Positions 52,663 to 61,839 of a DNA stretch of 64,000 bases are shown here, piece after piece. Position numbers and translations under genes: made by a program. This DNA comes from Gloeobacter violaceus PCC 7421. GTDB lineage: Bacteria > Cyanobacteriota > Cyanobacteriia > Gloeobacterales > Gloeobacteraceae. The stretch lies in the NCBI RefSeq assembly GCF_000011385.1, contig NC_005125.1, forward strand, positions 2,976,001-3,040,000, in the 5' to 3' direction. Below the pieces are notes generated by a model. That model ran no database searches. It worked only from the letters and a program-made list of their open reading frames with translations, and was not told where the DNA came from. Each line of letters starts with the position of its first letter. Positions within the stretch are counted from its first letter, which is position 1.

Positions 52663-53646
52663 TCAACGGGTGATCTGCAGCAATGCTTCGGGATAGCGCG
52701 CTCCAGCCGCGACGCCGCGGGGAGCGACCTGCTCCAGGGCAGCCAATTCCTCCGCTTCCCAACGGATCTCCAGCGCCCCCAGGTTTTCCTGCAGGTAAGC
52801 CCGGCGTTTCGTCCCGGGAATGGGCACGATGTCTTCTCCCTGGGCCAGCACCCAGGCAAGGGCGAGCTGGCTTGGTGTACAGCCTTTTTGGGCGGCCAAC
52901 GCTTCCAACTGGCTGACCCAGGCCCGGTTTCGCTCGAAGTTGTCTCCCTGGAAGCGGGGCAGGCGCTGCCGGAAATCCTCAGGCGGCAGATCGGACATGC
53001 TGTTGACCCGGCCGCTCAGAAAACCCCGCCCCAGGGGACTGAAGGGCACAAATCCCACCCCCAACTCCCGGCAGGCCGGCAGAATCTCGTCTTCCGGATC
53101 GCGGGTCCACAGGGAATATTCGCTTTGCACAGCGGCAATCGGATGGATTGCGGCCGCCCGGTGCAATGTCTCGGCGTCGACCTCACTGAGGCCGATGTGG
53201 CGAATTTTGCCCTCCCGGACCAGTGCCGCCAGCGCCTCCACGGTCTGTTCGATCGGGGTCGTCCGGTCGAGGCGGTGCTGGTAGTAAAGGTCGATCGTGT
53301 CGATTCCCAGGCGCCGCAGACTCGCTTCGCAGGCGGAGCGCACGTAGGCCGGGGTGCCGCACACCCCCGTCAGACGGCCCTGGGCGTCGCGCAACAGGCC
53401 GAACTTGGTGGCTAGGCACACCCGGTCGCGCCGAGTGCGGATGGCCCGGCCGACAAACTGTTCGTTATGGCCCTGGCCGTACACGTCGGCAGTGTCGAGA
53501 AAGTTGATCCCCAAATCGATGGCCCGGTGCAGCGTGGCGAGCGCTTCTTGCTCGTCGCGTGTGCCGTAGGCATCGGAGATGCCCATGCAGCCTAAACCCA
53601 TTGCCGAAACCTGTGGGCCGTCTTTTCCCAATCGGCGCATTTGCAT
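52663..53646 (-). CDS. Aldo/keto reductase
   Basis: 327 aa. AKR catalytic tetrad visible: Asp and Tyr in [14 protein letters not shown] (about 50-60), Lys in LATKFG (about 83), His in LYYQHRLD (about 125); NADPH site [14 protein letters not shown]. It resembles the AKR13/YakC group that reduces aldehydes and alpha-keto compounds. It is first in the minus-strand run, 21 bp before the adaptor gene, and transcription of the whole run probably starts in the AT-rich region upstream. Confidence 0.92.
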   Translation of the reverse strand: MQMRRLGKDGPQVSAMGLGCMGISDAYGTRDEQEALATLHRAIDLGINFLDTADVYGQGHNEQFVGRAIRTRRDRVCLATKFGLLRDAQGRLTGVCGTPAYVRSACEASLRRLGIDTIDLYYQHRLDRTTPIEQTVEALAALVREGKIRHIGLSEVDAETLHRAAAIHPIAAVQSEYSLWTRDPEDEILPACRELGVGFVPFSPLGRGFLSGRVNSMSDLPPEDFRQRLPRFQGDNFERNRAWVSQLEALAAQKGCTPSQLALAWVLAQGEDIVPIPGTKRRAYLQENLGALEIRWEAEELAALEQVAPRGVAAGARYPEALLQITR

Positions 53647-53817
53647 CTTGTCAGTTCTCCTGAATTTCTGGTTGTGGATTCTGCGCTCGGTGAGCGCCAG
53701 ATTTTGACAGGCCGCAGCGGATAGACTTTTGAATCTGCAGCAGCTGATCGTGTTCTGCTCAGTAGCAGCTACACAACCTCTCCAACAACGGTTCCCAAAT
53801 CGAACGATCCGGAGATC

Positions 53818-53957
53818 GGAAGGGCCGAATAGACTGAGATCTCGATGACCATCAAAGCCTAAACGGTAAAGGAGAAATCGATTTAACTGATAAGGCCAAC
53901 GGGTGCTGGAACTGTTCTGAATGTATATAGCCTGGAGTATGGCGTCAAACGCTTTTA
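53818..53957. repeat. Left arm of a diverged inverted repeat
   Basis: About 140 bp whose reverse complement recurs at 54178-54318. The outer 53 bp match at about 46 of 53 positions, and a 25-bp core (53906-53930, beginning CTGGAACTGTTCTGAATG) is identical. The middle part between these blocks is poorly conserved. Confidence 0.85.
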
Positions 53958-54177
53958 GTTTTCATGCCATCGGTAATAGTAATAGCTTCGCTCGCCTGAT
54001 TGCAGGTCTTCAGAAGGGCAGTAAACACGTAAACACTTGACCACTGCCTTTGAAACACCCCCTGGCCCGTTGCACTCGGTGCCGAAAGAAGTATGAGCAG
54101 CAAGGCGAATAATCGTTTTGCCCAATAGAAAAAAACCGGCTACCGGCACTCATTTGTATAGCCGATTGCTCAAAAAG

Positions 54178-54318
54178 CAAAAGCGTTTGACGTCGGAACT
54201 CGGACTATATACATTCAGAACAGTTCCAGACAGTCGGTTTTTTTGCATCCAGAATCTCCGATTTATTTACCGTTTAGACCTCGATGGTCTTCAAGATCTC
54301 GGTCTATCCGGCCCTTCC
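54178..54318. repeat. Right arm of a diverged inverted repeat
   Basis: Reverse-complement partner of 53818-53957, separated from it by about 220 bp. It begins AAAAGCGTTTGACG and ends at the GGCCCTTCC block. Confidence 0.85.
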
Positions 54319-54422
54319 GGTCTCTTCGCCCTTCCGTATTCAAAACGCCCTAGGTACAGACTGAACAACTGCGACATATTTGTTTTTTTCGGTAATTATC
54401 TTCAAGAATATTGGGAGTGGTT

Positions 54423-54845
54423 ATGAACGGCGATTCCTTAAGAAGATGCGATAGGAGTAGGAGACGTTCCAAACCCGGTGGCCGCCGTTTGCAGTGCCCC
54501 AAACACAGTTGTCCGCTGCAGAGCCTGCATCAGAAGCACCCCCTGTTTGCGCGCACCGTGCACCAATTGCGGCAAAGCGGTATGGGCCTCAGCAAAGCCG
54601 CCGTGCTCTTATCCGATAGGACCGTCGTCCCCCTTGCCAACGAGTGGCTGGAGGCCTTCTGGTGCCAGGAGTGCATGGCCACCTCCTGGTACCACGTCAA
54701 GAAGTCGGGCAATACCTATCACCTGCTGCCGGCGTCCAGGAGCATCTGGAGTCAGGCGTGCGGCGTTATCGACGTGCGCGGCCACATTACGGCAAGCGAG
54801 TTCACCCTGAGACAGGCGCGCAGGCTGTCTGTCACCGACAGATGA
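54423..54845 (+). CDS. Zinc-ribbon-like hypothetical protein
   Basis: 140 aa from ATG 54423 with GGGAG just upstream. A basic N-terminus leads to CPKHSC (about 25-30) and later CQEC (about 81-84), spacing that suggests a zinc ribbon. Other notable parts are LHQKHPLFARTVHQLRQSG and SSWYHVKK-like TSWYHVKKSG. I do not know a family; it looks like a conserved cyanobacterial protein. It is followed 18 bp later by the MshEN-like small gene. Confidence 0.65.
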   Translation: MNGDSLRRCDRSRRRSKPGGRRLQCPKHSCPLQSLHQKHPLFARTVHQLRQSGMGLSKAAVLLSDRTVVPLANEWLEAFWCQECMATSWYHVKKSGNTYHLLPASRSIWSQACGVIDVRGHITASEFTLRQARRLSVTDR

Positions 54846-54863
54846 ATGCCGGAGGCAATCCAG

Positions 54864-55037
54864 ATGACACACCAGCTCGCCGCCGAAAATTACTTGTTGC
54901 ACCACAGGCTGATCACAGGCGCACAGCTGGAGCGGGCCAGGAGATTGGCCTTGCTCTGGCAGGGAGATTTGCCCATCGTGCTGTGGAAAATCGGTCTGAT
55001 TGACCTTGCCACGCTTGCCAGTCTCATCGACCTTTAG
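54864..55037 (+). CDS. Small MshEN / GspE-N-like protein
   Basis: 57 aa from ATG 54864 (GGAGG 8 bp upstream). [45 protein letters not shown] follows the helical pattern of GspE/PilB N-terminal (MshEN) domains, some of which bind cyclic-di-GMP; the full binding motif cannot be confirmed in so short a protein. It ends 13 bp before pdhA and is probably in one operon with it. Confidence 0.6.
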   Translation: MTHQLAAENYLLHHRLITGAQLERARRLALLWQGDLPIVLWKIGLIDLATLASLIDL

Positions 55038-55050
55038 CCCCGGTTATTTT

Positions 55051-56046
55051 ATGAACACCGTTGCTCAAGTCCTTCGTCCGGCCGTCGAGCGCTCTGAGGC
55101 GTTGGCTCTCTACCGCGATATGGTCCTCGGGCGGACGTTCGAAGACACCTGCGCCCAGATGTACTACCGCGGCAAGTTGTTCGGTTTCGTCCATCTCTAC
55201 AACGGCCAGGAAGCCGTCTCCACCGGAATCATCAAAGCTTTGCGCCCCGATGATTACGTAACTAGCACCTACCGCGATCACGTCCATGCCCTCTCGAAGG
55301 GCGTTTCGGCGCGCTCGGTGATGGCGGAGCTGTTCGGCAAGGCCACCGGTTGCTCCAAGGGCCGCGGCGGCTCGATGCACCTCTTTTCGGCGGAGCACAA
55401 CTTTCTCGGCGGGTTTGCATTTATCGGCGAGGGCATTCCGATTGCCTGCGGGGCGGCCTTCACCGCGAAGTACCAGGGGACTGACCGGGTGAGCGCCTCT
55501 TTTTTCGGCGACGGCACTACCAACAACGGCCAGTTCTTCGAGTGCCTGAACATGGCGGCTTTGTGGAAGTTACCGATTCTCTTCGTGGTCGAAAATAACC
55601 TCTGGTCGATCGGCATGTATCACCCTCGCGCCTCCTCGGTCGTCGAAATCTACAAAAAAGCGGACGCCTTCGGCATACCCGGGGTGCGCGTGGATGGGAT
55701 GGATGTGCTCGCCGTGCGCGCAGTGGCCAAAGAGGCGGTCGAGCGCGCCCGCACAGGCGGCGGCCCGACTTTAATCGAATGCACGACCTACCGCTTCCGG
55801 GGCCATTCGCTGGCGGACCCGGACGAGTTGCGCGATCCGGCCGAAAAAGCACACTGGCGCAAACAAGATCCCCTGCCGCGCCTGAGAGTCTGGCTTGAAG
55901 AGCAGGGTCTGGCGAGCGTGGAGGATCTGAAGCGGATCGAGCAGGAAGTGCGCGCCGAGGTTGACGATGCGGTGCAATTTGCGGAGGACTCCCCCGAGCC
56001 GCCCCTCGACGAACTCTATCGTTTCCAGTTTGCCGAAGACGATTGA
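55051..56046 (+). CDS. pdhA: Pyruvate dehydrogenase E1 component, alpha subunit
   Basis: 331 aa. The ThDP motif [18 protein letters not shown]...NNLWSIG (about 150-190) and the phosphorylation-loop region [15 protein letters not shown] (about 245) are intact. The start [24 protein letters not shown] is typical in length. With PdhB it decarboxylates pyruvate and acetylates the E2 lipoyl groups, making acetyl-CoA. E2 and E3 are not in the window. In operon order it is followed by panD (52 bp) and pdhB. Confidence 0.93.
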   Translation: MNTVAQVLRPAVERSEALALYRDMVLGRTFEDTCAQMYYRGKLFGFVHLYNGQEAVSTGIIKALRPDDYVTSTYRDHVHALSKGVSARSVMAELFGKATGCSKGRGGSMHLFSAEHNFLGGFAFIGEGIPIACGAAFTAKYQGTDRVSASFFGDGTTNNGQFFECLNMAALWKLPILFVVENNLWSIGMYHPRASSVVEIYKKADAFGIPGVRVDGMDVLAVRAVAKEAVERARTGGGPTLIECTTYRFRGHSLADPDELRDPAEKAHWRKQDPLPRLRVWLEEQGLASVEDLKRIEQEVRAEVDDAVQFAEDSPEPPLDELYRFQFAEDD

Positions 56047-56098
56047 TCCACTGCCTAGCGAGCACGAGCCTTGCCTCGATGTCAGGAGTTTGAGCACG

Positions 56099-56455
56099 AT
56101 GTTGCGGACCGTTTTGTTGAGCAAAATTCACCGCGCTACCGTCACCGGGGCTTGCCTGGAGTACATGGGTTCGATCAGCCTGGATGCGCAGTTGCTCGCG
56201 GCGGCCCACATCTTGGCGTTTGAACAGGTGCATGTCGTCAACCTCAACAATGGAGCGCGTTTGATCACCTACGCGATCGAGGCGACCGCGGGCTCGGGGG
56301 CCGTCGTGCTCAACGGCGCCGCCGCCCGTCTTGCCGCACCCGGCGATCGGGTGATCGTGCTTGCCTACGGGCAGGGCACCACCGAGGAATTGGAGAACCA
56401 CCAACCCCGTGTCGTGCACGTCGACACCGGCAATCGGATCGTCGCGTGCGTTTGA
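56099..56455 (+). CDS. panD: Aspartate 1-decarboxylase (pyruvoyl enzyme) precursor
   Basis: 118 aa. [29 protein letters not shown] contains the self-cleavage site Gly-Ser (about 24-25) that makes the pyruvoyl group, then [17 protein letters not shown] and [10 protein letters not shown]. It converts L-aspartate to beta-alanine for pantothenate, CoA and phosphopantetheine. It is inserted between pdhA and pdhB, which is unusual; AGGAG lies upstream of ATG 56099. Confidence 0.95.
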   Translation: MLRTVLLSKIHRATVTGACLEYMGSISLDAQLLAAAHILAFEQVHVVNLNNGARLITYAIEATAGSGAVVLNGAAARLAAPGDRVIVLAYGQGTTEELENHQPRVVHVDTGNRIVACV

Positions 56456-56522
56456 CAATCCCGACCGCAGACCGATGCCCACCGCAGCCGCAGCCCAGCC
56501 TCCACCCGCCCCGTATCCCAGA

Positions 56523-57518
56523 ATGAGTAACCCCATGCCGGTCAAACTGTTTTACGAAGCGCTCAAAGACGCCATGGCCGAAGAAATGCGCCGCGACCCC
56601 AATGTCTACGTCTTAGGCGAAGATGTCGGACACTACGGCGGCTCCTACAAAGCCACCAAGGACCTCTACAAAGAATTCGGCGAACTGCGATTGCTAGACA
56701 CCCCCATCTGCGAAAACGCCTTCACAGGACTGGCCGTCGGCTCCGCCATGACTGGCCTGCGGCCCATCATCGAAGGGATGAACATGGGCTTTTTGCTGTT
56801 GGCCTTCAACCAGATCGCCAACAACGGCGGCATGCTGCGCTACACCAGCGGCGGACAGTTCAAAATCCCGATGGTCGTGCGCGGTCCCGGCGGGGTCGGC
56901 AAACAACTGGGGGCTGAGCACTCCCAAAGGCTCGAAGGTTACTTCAACAACGTCCCCGGCCTGAAGATCGTGCACACTTCGACTGTCTACAACGCCAAGG
57001 GCCTGCTCAAAGCGGCGATCCGCGACGACAACCCGGTGATGTTTTTTGAGCATGTGCTGTTGTACAACCTCAAGGAGGATATCCCCGAGGAGGAATACCT
57101 ATTGCCTTTGGACAAAGCCGAAATGGTCAAGGAAGGCCGCGATGTGACGGTGCTGACGTATGGGCGGATGCGCCACCACTGCACCGAGGCGCTCCAGGAG
57201 CTGGCCGCGCGCGACATCGATGTGGAAGTGATCGACCTGATATCGCTGAAGCCGCTGGACCTGGAGACGATTGGCCGCTCGCTCAAAAAGACGCACCGGG
57301 TGGTGATTGTCGAGGAGGACATGAAATCCGGCGGGGTGGGTGCGGAGATTGTGGCAAGTATCGACGAGCACTATTTCGACTATCTGGACGCGCCGGTGTT
57401 GCGTCTGGCGTCGAAGGATGTGCCGGTGCCGTACAACGGCCGGATGGAGGCGACGGTGATCCCGCAGCCGCAGGATATCGTCCGGGCCGTCGAGGAGATG
57501 GCACTCCGTGCCCATTAA
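56523..57518 (+). CDS. pdhB: Pyruvate dehydrogenase E1 component, beta subunit
   Basis: About 331 aa; starts at 56475, 56523 and 56535 are all possible. It follows the cyanobacterial/plastid PdhB pattern: [98 protein letters not shown] and [12 protein letters not shown]. It forms the E1 alpha2beta2 enzyme with PdhA. Confidence 0.93.
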   Translation: MSNPMPVKLFYEALKDAMAEEMRRDPNVYVLGEDVGHYGGSYKATKDLYKEFGELRLLDTPICENAFTGLAVGSAMTGLRPIIEGMNMGFLLLAFNQIANNGGMLRYTSGGQFKIPMVVRGPGGVGKQLGAEHSQRLEGYFNNVPGLKIVHTSTVYNAKGLLKAAIRDDNPVMFFEHVLLYNLKEDIPEEEYLLPLDKAEMVKEGRDVTVLTYGRMRHHCTEALQELAARDIDVEVIDLISLKPLDLETIGRSLKKTHRVVIVEEDMKSGGVGAEIVASIDEHYFDYLDAPVLRLASKDVPVPYNGRMEATVIPQPQDIVRAVEEMALRAH

Positions 57519-57569
57519 GTGTCAAAACCGGGTTTGCACAAACACACCATCGTTGCCAAGGAGCCAGCC

Positions 57570-57779
57570 ATGCAAACGAGTGAAAACCAGGAAATATTGC
57601 CAGTGGCGCAAACTGTTCCAGTGCTCTCTGTCGAAGAACAACTGCATATCCAGCTGGAGGAGATCAAAGCGAGTCTCGCGCACCTAGAAGCTGTTTACCG
57701 ACAGTTCAAAAAGCACGAAACCGTCTGCGAACGCGAGCTGGAGAGCGACAGTGCTTCGATGAACTTTGCCAATCCATAA
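57570..57779 (+). CDS. Small coiled-coil hypothetical protein
   Basis: 69 aa from ATG 57570 with AAGGAG upstream. The middle (SVEEQLHIQLEEIKASLAHLEAVYRQFKKHE) is a heptad-like amphipathic helix, so it is probably a coiled-coil dimer. It ends 139 bp before the PfaA-like gene and 51 bp after pdhB. A similar-looking helix pattern occurs between the AT and ACP of the next protein (IEFNLAQFSNHQEQLMHLH), so docking between the two is conceivable. Family unknown. Confidence 0.65.
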   Translation: MQTSENQEILPVAQTVPVLSVEEQLHIQLEEIKASLAHLEAVYRQFKKHETVCERELESDSASMNFANP

Positions 57780-57918
57780 ATGCCGTCCGTCCGGGGCTTG
57801 CCCAGAACCTGTACCCGTTTTGCCTGAACGGATGCATTGCTGCATCGAGAACGACAATCTTACGCCCATCGGTTTGGGTTGCAATCCTAACCGCCGCTTT
57901 ACTGTAGGGAGGTTCCCA

Positions 57919-60900
57919 GTGAACGCTGAACATCTGGCTGCGCCCGATCCCGGCGATACCGCGCTGCAGCGCACACCGATTGCGATCGTCGGTTTGGCCG
58001 GGATCTTTCCGCAAGCTTCCAACGCCCAGGAATATTGGGAGAACATCCTGGGCAAAATCGACTGCCTGACGGACGTGCCGCCGTCGCGATGGCGGCTGGA
58101 GGACTACTACGATCCCGACCCGACGGCACCGGACAAAACCTACTGCCGCCGGGGCGGATTTATCCCGGACATCGACTTCGATCCGCTCGAATTTGGGCTA
58201 CCCCCCAACATCCTGGAAGTGACCGACGTGACCCAACTGCTGGGTCTGGTCACGGCGAAAGCAGCCCTCGCGGACGCGGGTTACGGCGAAGCGAGTGCGG
58301 CCGTGCGCGAGCGTACCGGCGTCATCCTCGGGTTGATGGCGGGTTCGATGCAGCTGGTGGTACCGCTGACGACGCGCCTGCAGTATCCTGTCTGGCGCAA
58401 GGTTCTCAAAAGTTACGGTCTGTCGGAGGCCGATACCGAAAAGATTGTCGAAAGGATGAAGCTGGCCTACGTCGGTTGGGAGGAGAACGCCTACCCGGGC
58501 TATATGGCCAACGTGATTGCCGGACGGATCGCCAATCGCCTGGATCTCGGCGGTACCAGCTGCGTCGTGGATGCAGCCTGCGCCAGTTCGCTGATGGCGT
58601 TCAAAGCGGCGCTGAGCGAGCTGTGCGAACAGCGCTGCGACATGGTGCTCACCGGCGGCATCGATCTGGACAATTCGATCCTCACCTATCTGAACTTCAG
58701 CAAAACCCCGGCCTTCTCCAAAGAGCAGCAAAGTCGCCCCTTCGACGCCGATTCCGACGGGATGATGGTCGGCGAAGGGATAGGCATGCTGGTGCTCAAG
58801 CGTCTGGCTGACGCCGAGCGCGACGGCGACCGCATCTACGCCGTCGTGCGGGGTGTGGGCAGCTCCAGCGACGGGCGCCACAAGAGCATCTACGCACCCC
58901 GCCCGGAGGGGCAGGTGCGCTGCCTGCAGCAAGCCTACCGAAGTGCGGGGATTGCCCCCCAGAGCGTGGGGCTCATCGAAGCCCACGGCACCGGCACGAA
59001 CGCGGGCGATCTGTGCGAATTTACGGCCCTCGATCGGATGTTCGGCAGGCGGGAGGAGCACAAGCAATCGATCGCCCTGGGCAGCGTCAAATCCCAAATT
59101 GGGCACACCAAAGGTGCCGCGGGTGCAGCGAGCCTGCTCAAGGCGGCACTGGCGCTGCACCACAAGATCCTGCCTCCCACCGTCAATATCGGCCGTCCCA
59201 ACCCCAAATTCGATATCGAAGGGTCAGCTTTTTATCTCAACACCGAGGCCAGGCCCTGGGTGCAGCCGGGCGGCGAGTTGCCGCGGCGCGCCGGGGTGAG
59301 TTCGTTTGGCTTTGGCGGTACCAACCACCACATCGTGCTCGAAGAATACGGACGGGAGCCGGCTGGGCCGTACCGCCTGCACCGTCCGGCCCAGCCGGTC
59401 CTGGTCGGAGCGCCTACCCCTGCTGCTCTTATCAGCGCCCTTGAGGGCGCCTTGAACCGCTGGGAAAGCATTCCGGAGGCGGAAGCGTTTGCCGGACTGT
59501 GCGCGTCGAGCCGGGAAGCGAAACCCGGCTCCGGCGACGCCAGGCTCGGGTTTGTAGCCGACTCGGCGGCGGAGGCGCGCGCGCTGTTGCAGCTTGCCCT
59601 CATTACCCTGCGCGAGCGGCAGGGCGAGCCGCACTGGGAACATCCCAAGGGCATCTACTACCGCGACCAGGCCGCACCGGGTAAAGTGGTGGCCCTCTTT
59701 CCGGGGCAAGGATCGCAGTACTTGAACATGGGCGGGACGTTGACGATGAACTTCCCGCCGCTGCGCGCAATCTACGCCACCCTGGATCGCCTGTTTGTCG
59801 CCGAGGGGATGCGGCCCGTTTCGCAGGTGGTGTTTCCGATTCCGGCGCTCGATCCTGAGCAGCAAACCGCCCAGGAGAAGGCGCTGCTGGGAACCGAATA
59901 CTCTCAGGCGGCCACCAGCGCTCTGAGCGCCGGGCACTACACGCTGTTGCGTGCGGCCGGATTTGCGGCCGACTACGTAGCCGGGCACAGCTTCGGCGAA
60001 CTGACAGCGCTGTGGGCCGCCGGTGTGCTCGACGAGCAGACCTATTTCTTGCTGGTCAAGGAACGGGGCAAGGCGATGGCCGTCTGCTCGGATCCCGGGA
60101 GCGAGCGGGGCAGCATGCTGGCGGTCGGCGGCGATTGGGAGCAGATTCAGCAGGAGATCGCAGACTTGCCCGAGGTAATTGCCGCCAACTGGAATTCCAG
60201 CAATCAGGTGGTACTCGCCGGGGCAAGTGACGGGATCCTCGAAGCCCAACGGCGGCTTGAGGAGCGGGGCTATCGCCTCAAGCTGCTGCCTGTGGCGGCG
60301 GCCTTTCACACGCCATTGGTCCGCCCCGCCCAGGAGCGCTTCGCCCGGGCCGTGCGGGAAGTGGCTTTAAACGAGCCGCGCGTACCGATTTTCAGCAACG
60401 CGACCGGCACCCTCTATCCCGCGGATCTGCAGACGATCCGGCAGACCCTCGAAGACAATATCCTCCAACCGGTGCTCTTCAAACAAGAAATTGAAAACAT
60501 CCACGCCCAGGGCGGCGGCATCTTCGTCGAATTCGGCCCGAAGGGAGTGTTGACGAACCTGGTCAAGGACATTCTGGCGGGCAAGCCCCATCTGGCCGTC
60601 GCCCTCAATCCAAGCGCCAAGCGCGACAGCGACCGCCAACTGCGCGAGGCGGTACTGCAATTGCGCGTGGCCGGCCTGGCCCTGGGCAAATTTGACGCCT
60701 TCAGCCTGCCGGTCGCACCGCCCGCGGCCAAACGCGCGCGCGGGATGCCCATCCGTTTGGGCGCCGGCAACTACGTCAGCCTCAAAACCAGGACCGCCTT
60801 CGAGCAGGCCCTGCAGGAGGGTCAAGGCGGTGCTGACACTCCCGCTCACCACAACGGGAACGGGGCACAGGCCGCCCAGCCCAGCCCGCCACCGCCGGCC

Positions 60901-61839
60901 ATCCACGGGCAGACAGTTCAACACACCGTTGGCAACCCAAGTACGGCACCGGTCCGCTCTGCACAAAACCGCCACCATGAACCACGGGATCTCGCGATGA
61001 CTCAAACCACTCTGGACTTTCAGCAAGCCTTCGCCAGCATCGAGTTCAACCTGGCACAATTCAGCAACCACCAGGAACAGTTGATGCACCTGCACAAAGA
61101 GTACCTGCAGCAGCAAGTGGAATCGACCCACCTTATCGACAATCTGATCGGTCAGCAGTTCTCCTTGTTGTCCGCACAAAAGTCGATGCCGGTGAACGAG
61201 GCGGTAATGGCCACACTCGAGCGCGGTATGCAGCGCTTCTATCACCATCTGGAAGGAACGCTGCGCAGCCACGAGCAATATCTGCGCTTTCAAAGTGAAT
61301 ACACCCGGGCTTTTTACCGTCTGACCCAACAACAGTACGCCCTGGTCGGCGAGGGCGGCAATGCCGTCGCTGCTGCTGCCCCGTGGCAGAACACCGGATC
61401 GTTTGTCCAGGAAGGCCCTGCCTGCCCGATGCCTGCTCCAGCACTGCCAGCCATCCTCACCAACGGCAACAACGGCAACAACAGACACGGGGCCCCCCTG
61501 TCTGAGCCGTACGCGGCAGCGAAGCCGGTGGCGACTCTGGAAATTCAGCAATCCGCGCCTATGCCGGCTGCCGCCGCCGCGCCGCCACCGTCGGGTATCG
61601 AGCAGGCTCTGCTTGAGATTGTCAGCGACAAGACAGGCTACCCCATCGAGATGATCGAGACGGAGATGGACCTGGAGGCGGACCTCAGCATTGATTCGAT
61701 CAAACGGGTCGAAATTCTCGGGGCATTGCAGGAAAAATTTCCCGAATTGCCGACCATCCGGCCCGACGACATGGCCGAACTGCAAACGCTCGCGCAGATT
61801 GTCGCGCATCTGGAAGGGAGTTCCCAAAAAAAAAATTGA
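57919..61839 (+). CDS. PfaA/HglE-like synthase: KS-AT-ACP
   Basis: 1306 aa from GTG 57919 with GGGAGG upstream (a longer open frame is less likely). KS at about 15-480: VVDAACASSLMAFKAA (Cys about 220), GTGTNAGDL, SQIGHTKGAAGAAS. AT at about 580-900: LFPGQGSQYLNMG, VAGHSFGELTALWAAG (Ser about 690), PVAAAFHTPLV. A long Q/H-rich helical linker (about 1030-1140) and a Pro/Ala-rich hinge precede one ACP (about 1225-1295) with DLEADLSIDSIKRVEILGAL (Ser about 1259). This is the PUFA-synthase/heterocyst-glycolipid type, but with a single ACP instead of several and ending in SSQKKN before KR. The stop follows a run of ten A. Confidence 0.92.
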   Translation: MNAEHLAAPDPGDTALQRTPIAIVGLAGIFPQASNAQEYWENILGKIDCLTDVPPSRWRLEDYYDPDPTAPDKTYCRRGGFIPDIDFDPLEFGLPPNILEVTDVTQLLGLVTAKAALADAGYGEASAAVRERTGVILGLMAGSMQLVVPLTTRLQYPVWRKVLKSYGLSEADTEKIVERMKLAYVGWEENAYPGYMANVIAGRIANRLDLGGTSCVVDAACASSLMAFKAALSELCEQRCDMVLTGGIDLDNSILTYLNFSKTPAFSKEQQSRPFDADSDGMMVGEGIGMLVLKRLADAERDGDRIYAVVRGVGSSSDGRHKSIYAPRPEGQVRCLQQAYRSAGIAPQSVGLIEAHGTGTNAGDLCEFTALDRMFGRREEHKQSIALGSVKSQIGHTKGAAGAASLLKAALALHHKILPPTVNIGRPNPKFDIEGSAFYLNTEARPWVQPGGELPRRAGVSSFGFGGTNHHIVLEEYGREPAGPYRLHRPAQPVLVGAPTPAALISALEGALNRWESIPEAEAFAGLCASSREAKPGSGDARLGFVADSAAEARALLQLALITLRERQGEPHWEHPKGIYYRDQAAPGKVVALFPGQGSQYLNMGGTLTMNFPPLRAIYATLDRLFVAEGMRPVSQVVFPIPALDPEQQTAQEKALLGTEYSQAATSALSAGHYTLLRAAGFAADYVAGHSFGELTALWAAGVLDEQTYFLLVKERGKAMAVCSDPGSERGSMLAVGGDWEQIQQEIADLPEVIAANWNSSNQVVLAGASDGILEAQRRLEERGYRLKLLPVAAAFHTPLVRPAQERFARAVREVALNEPRVPIFSNATGTLYPADLQTIRQTLEDNILQPVLFKQEIENIHAQGGGIFVEFGPKGVLTNLVKDILAGKPHLAVALNPSAKRDSDRQLREAVLQLRVAGLALGKFDAFSLPVAPPAAKRARGMPIRLGAGNYVSLKTRTAFEQALQEGQGGADTPAHHNGNGAQAAQPSPPPPAIHGQTVQHTVGNPSTAPVRSAQNRHHEPRDLAMTQTTLDFQQAFASIEFNLAQFSNHQEQLMHLHKEYLQQQVESTHLIDNLIGQQFSLLSAQKSMPVNEAVMATLERGMQRFYHHLEGTLRSHEQYLRFQSEYTRAFYRLTQQQYALVGEGGNAVAAAAPWQNTGSFVQEGPACPMPAPALPAILTNGNNGNNRHGAPLSEPYAAAKPVATLEIQQSAPMPAAAAAPPPSGIEQALLEIVSDKTGYPIEMIETEMDLEADLSIDSIKRVEILGALQEKFPELPTIRPDDMAELQTLAQIVAHLEGSSQKKN
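61826..61838 (+). promoter_or_regulatory. Ten-A slippery run at the KS-AT-ACP / KR-DH junction
   Basis: A10 at 61826-61835 is followed by TTGA, in which the TGA stop of the upstream gene (61837-61839) overlaps the TTG that would open the next frame. One extra A in the mRNA, or a -1 ribosomal slip on A AAA AAA, would join the two frames directly. Confidence 0.6.

Larger units (their letters stand above)
53647..54422. other. Gene-free spacer containing a long inverted repeat
   Basis: About 780 bp, locally richer in AT than the surroundings. Short open frames (for example 54118-54426 plus, 53955-54149 minus) run through the repeat arms and show no family. It separates the minus-strand run from the plus-strand pdh/PKS genes and must hold promoters for both. 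Confidence 0.7.

Noticed and set aside
54118-54426. 102-codon open frame through the right arm of the inverted repeat
   Set aside because: The protein reading is explained by the repeat; no ribosome binding site and no family features.
55051-57518. Acetoin dehydrogenase (AcoA/AcoB) instead of pyruvate dehydrogenase, tempting because acetolactate decarboxylases are near
   Set aside because: The beta subunit follows the cyanobacterial/plastid PdhB sequence pattern closely, and no acetoin-specific genes (acoC, acoX, acoR) are visible.
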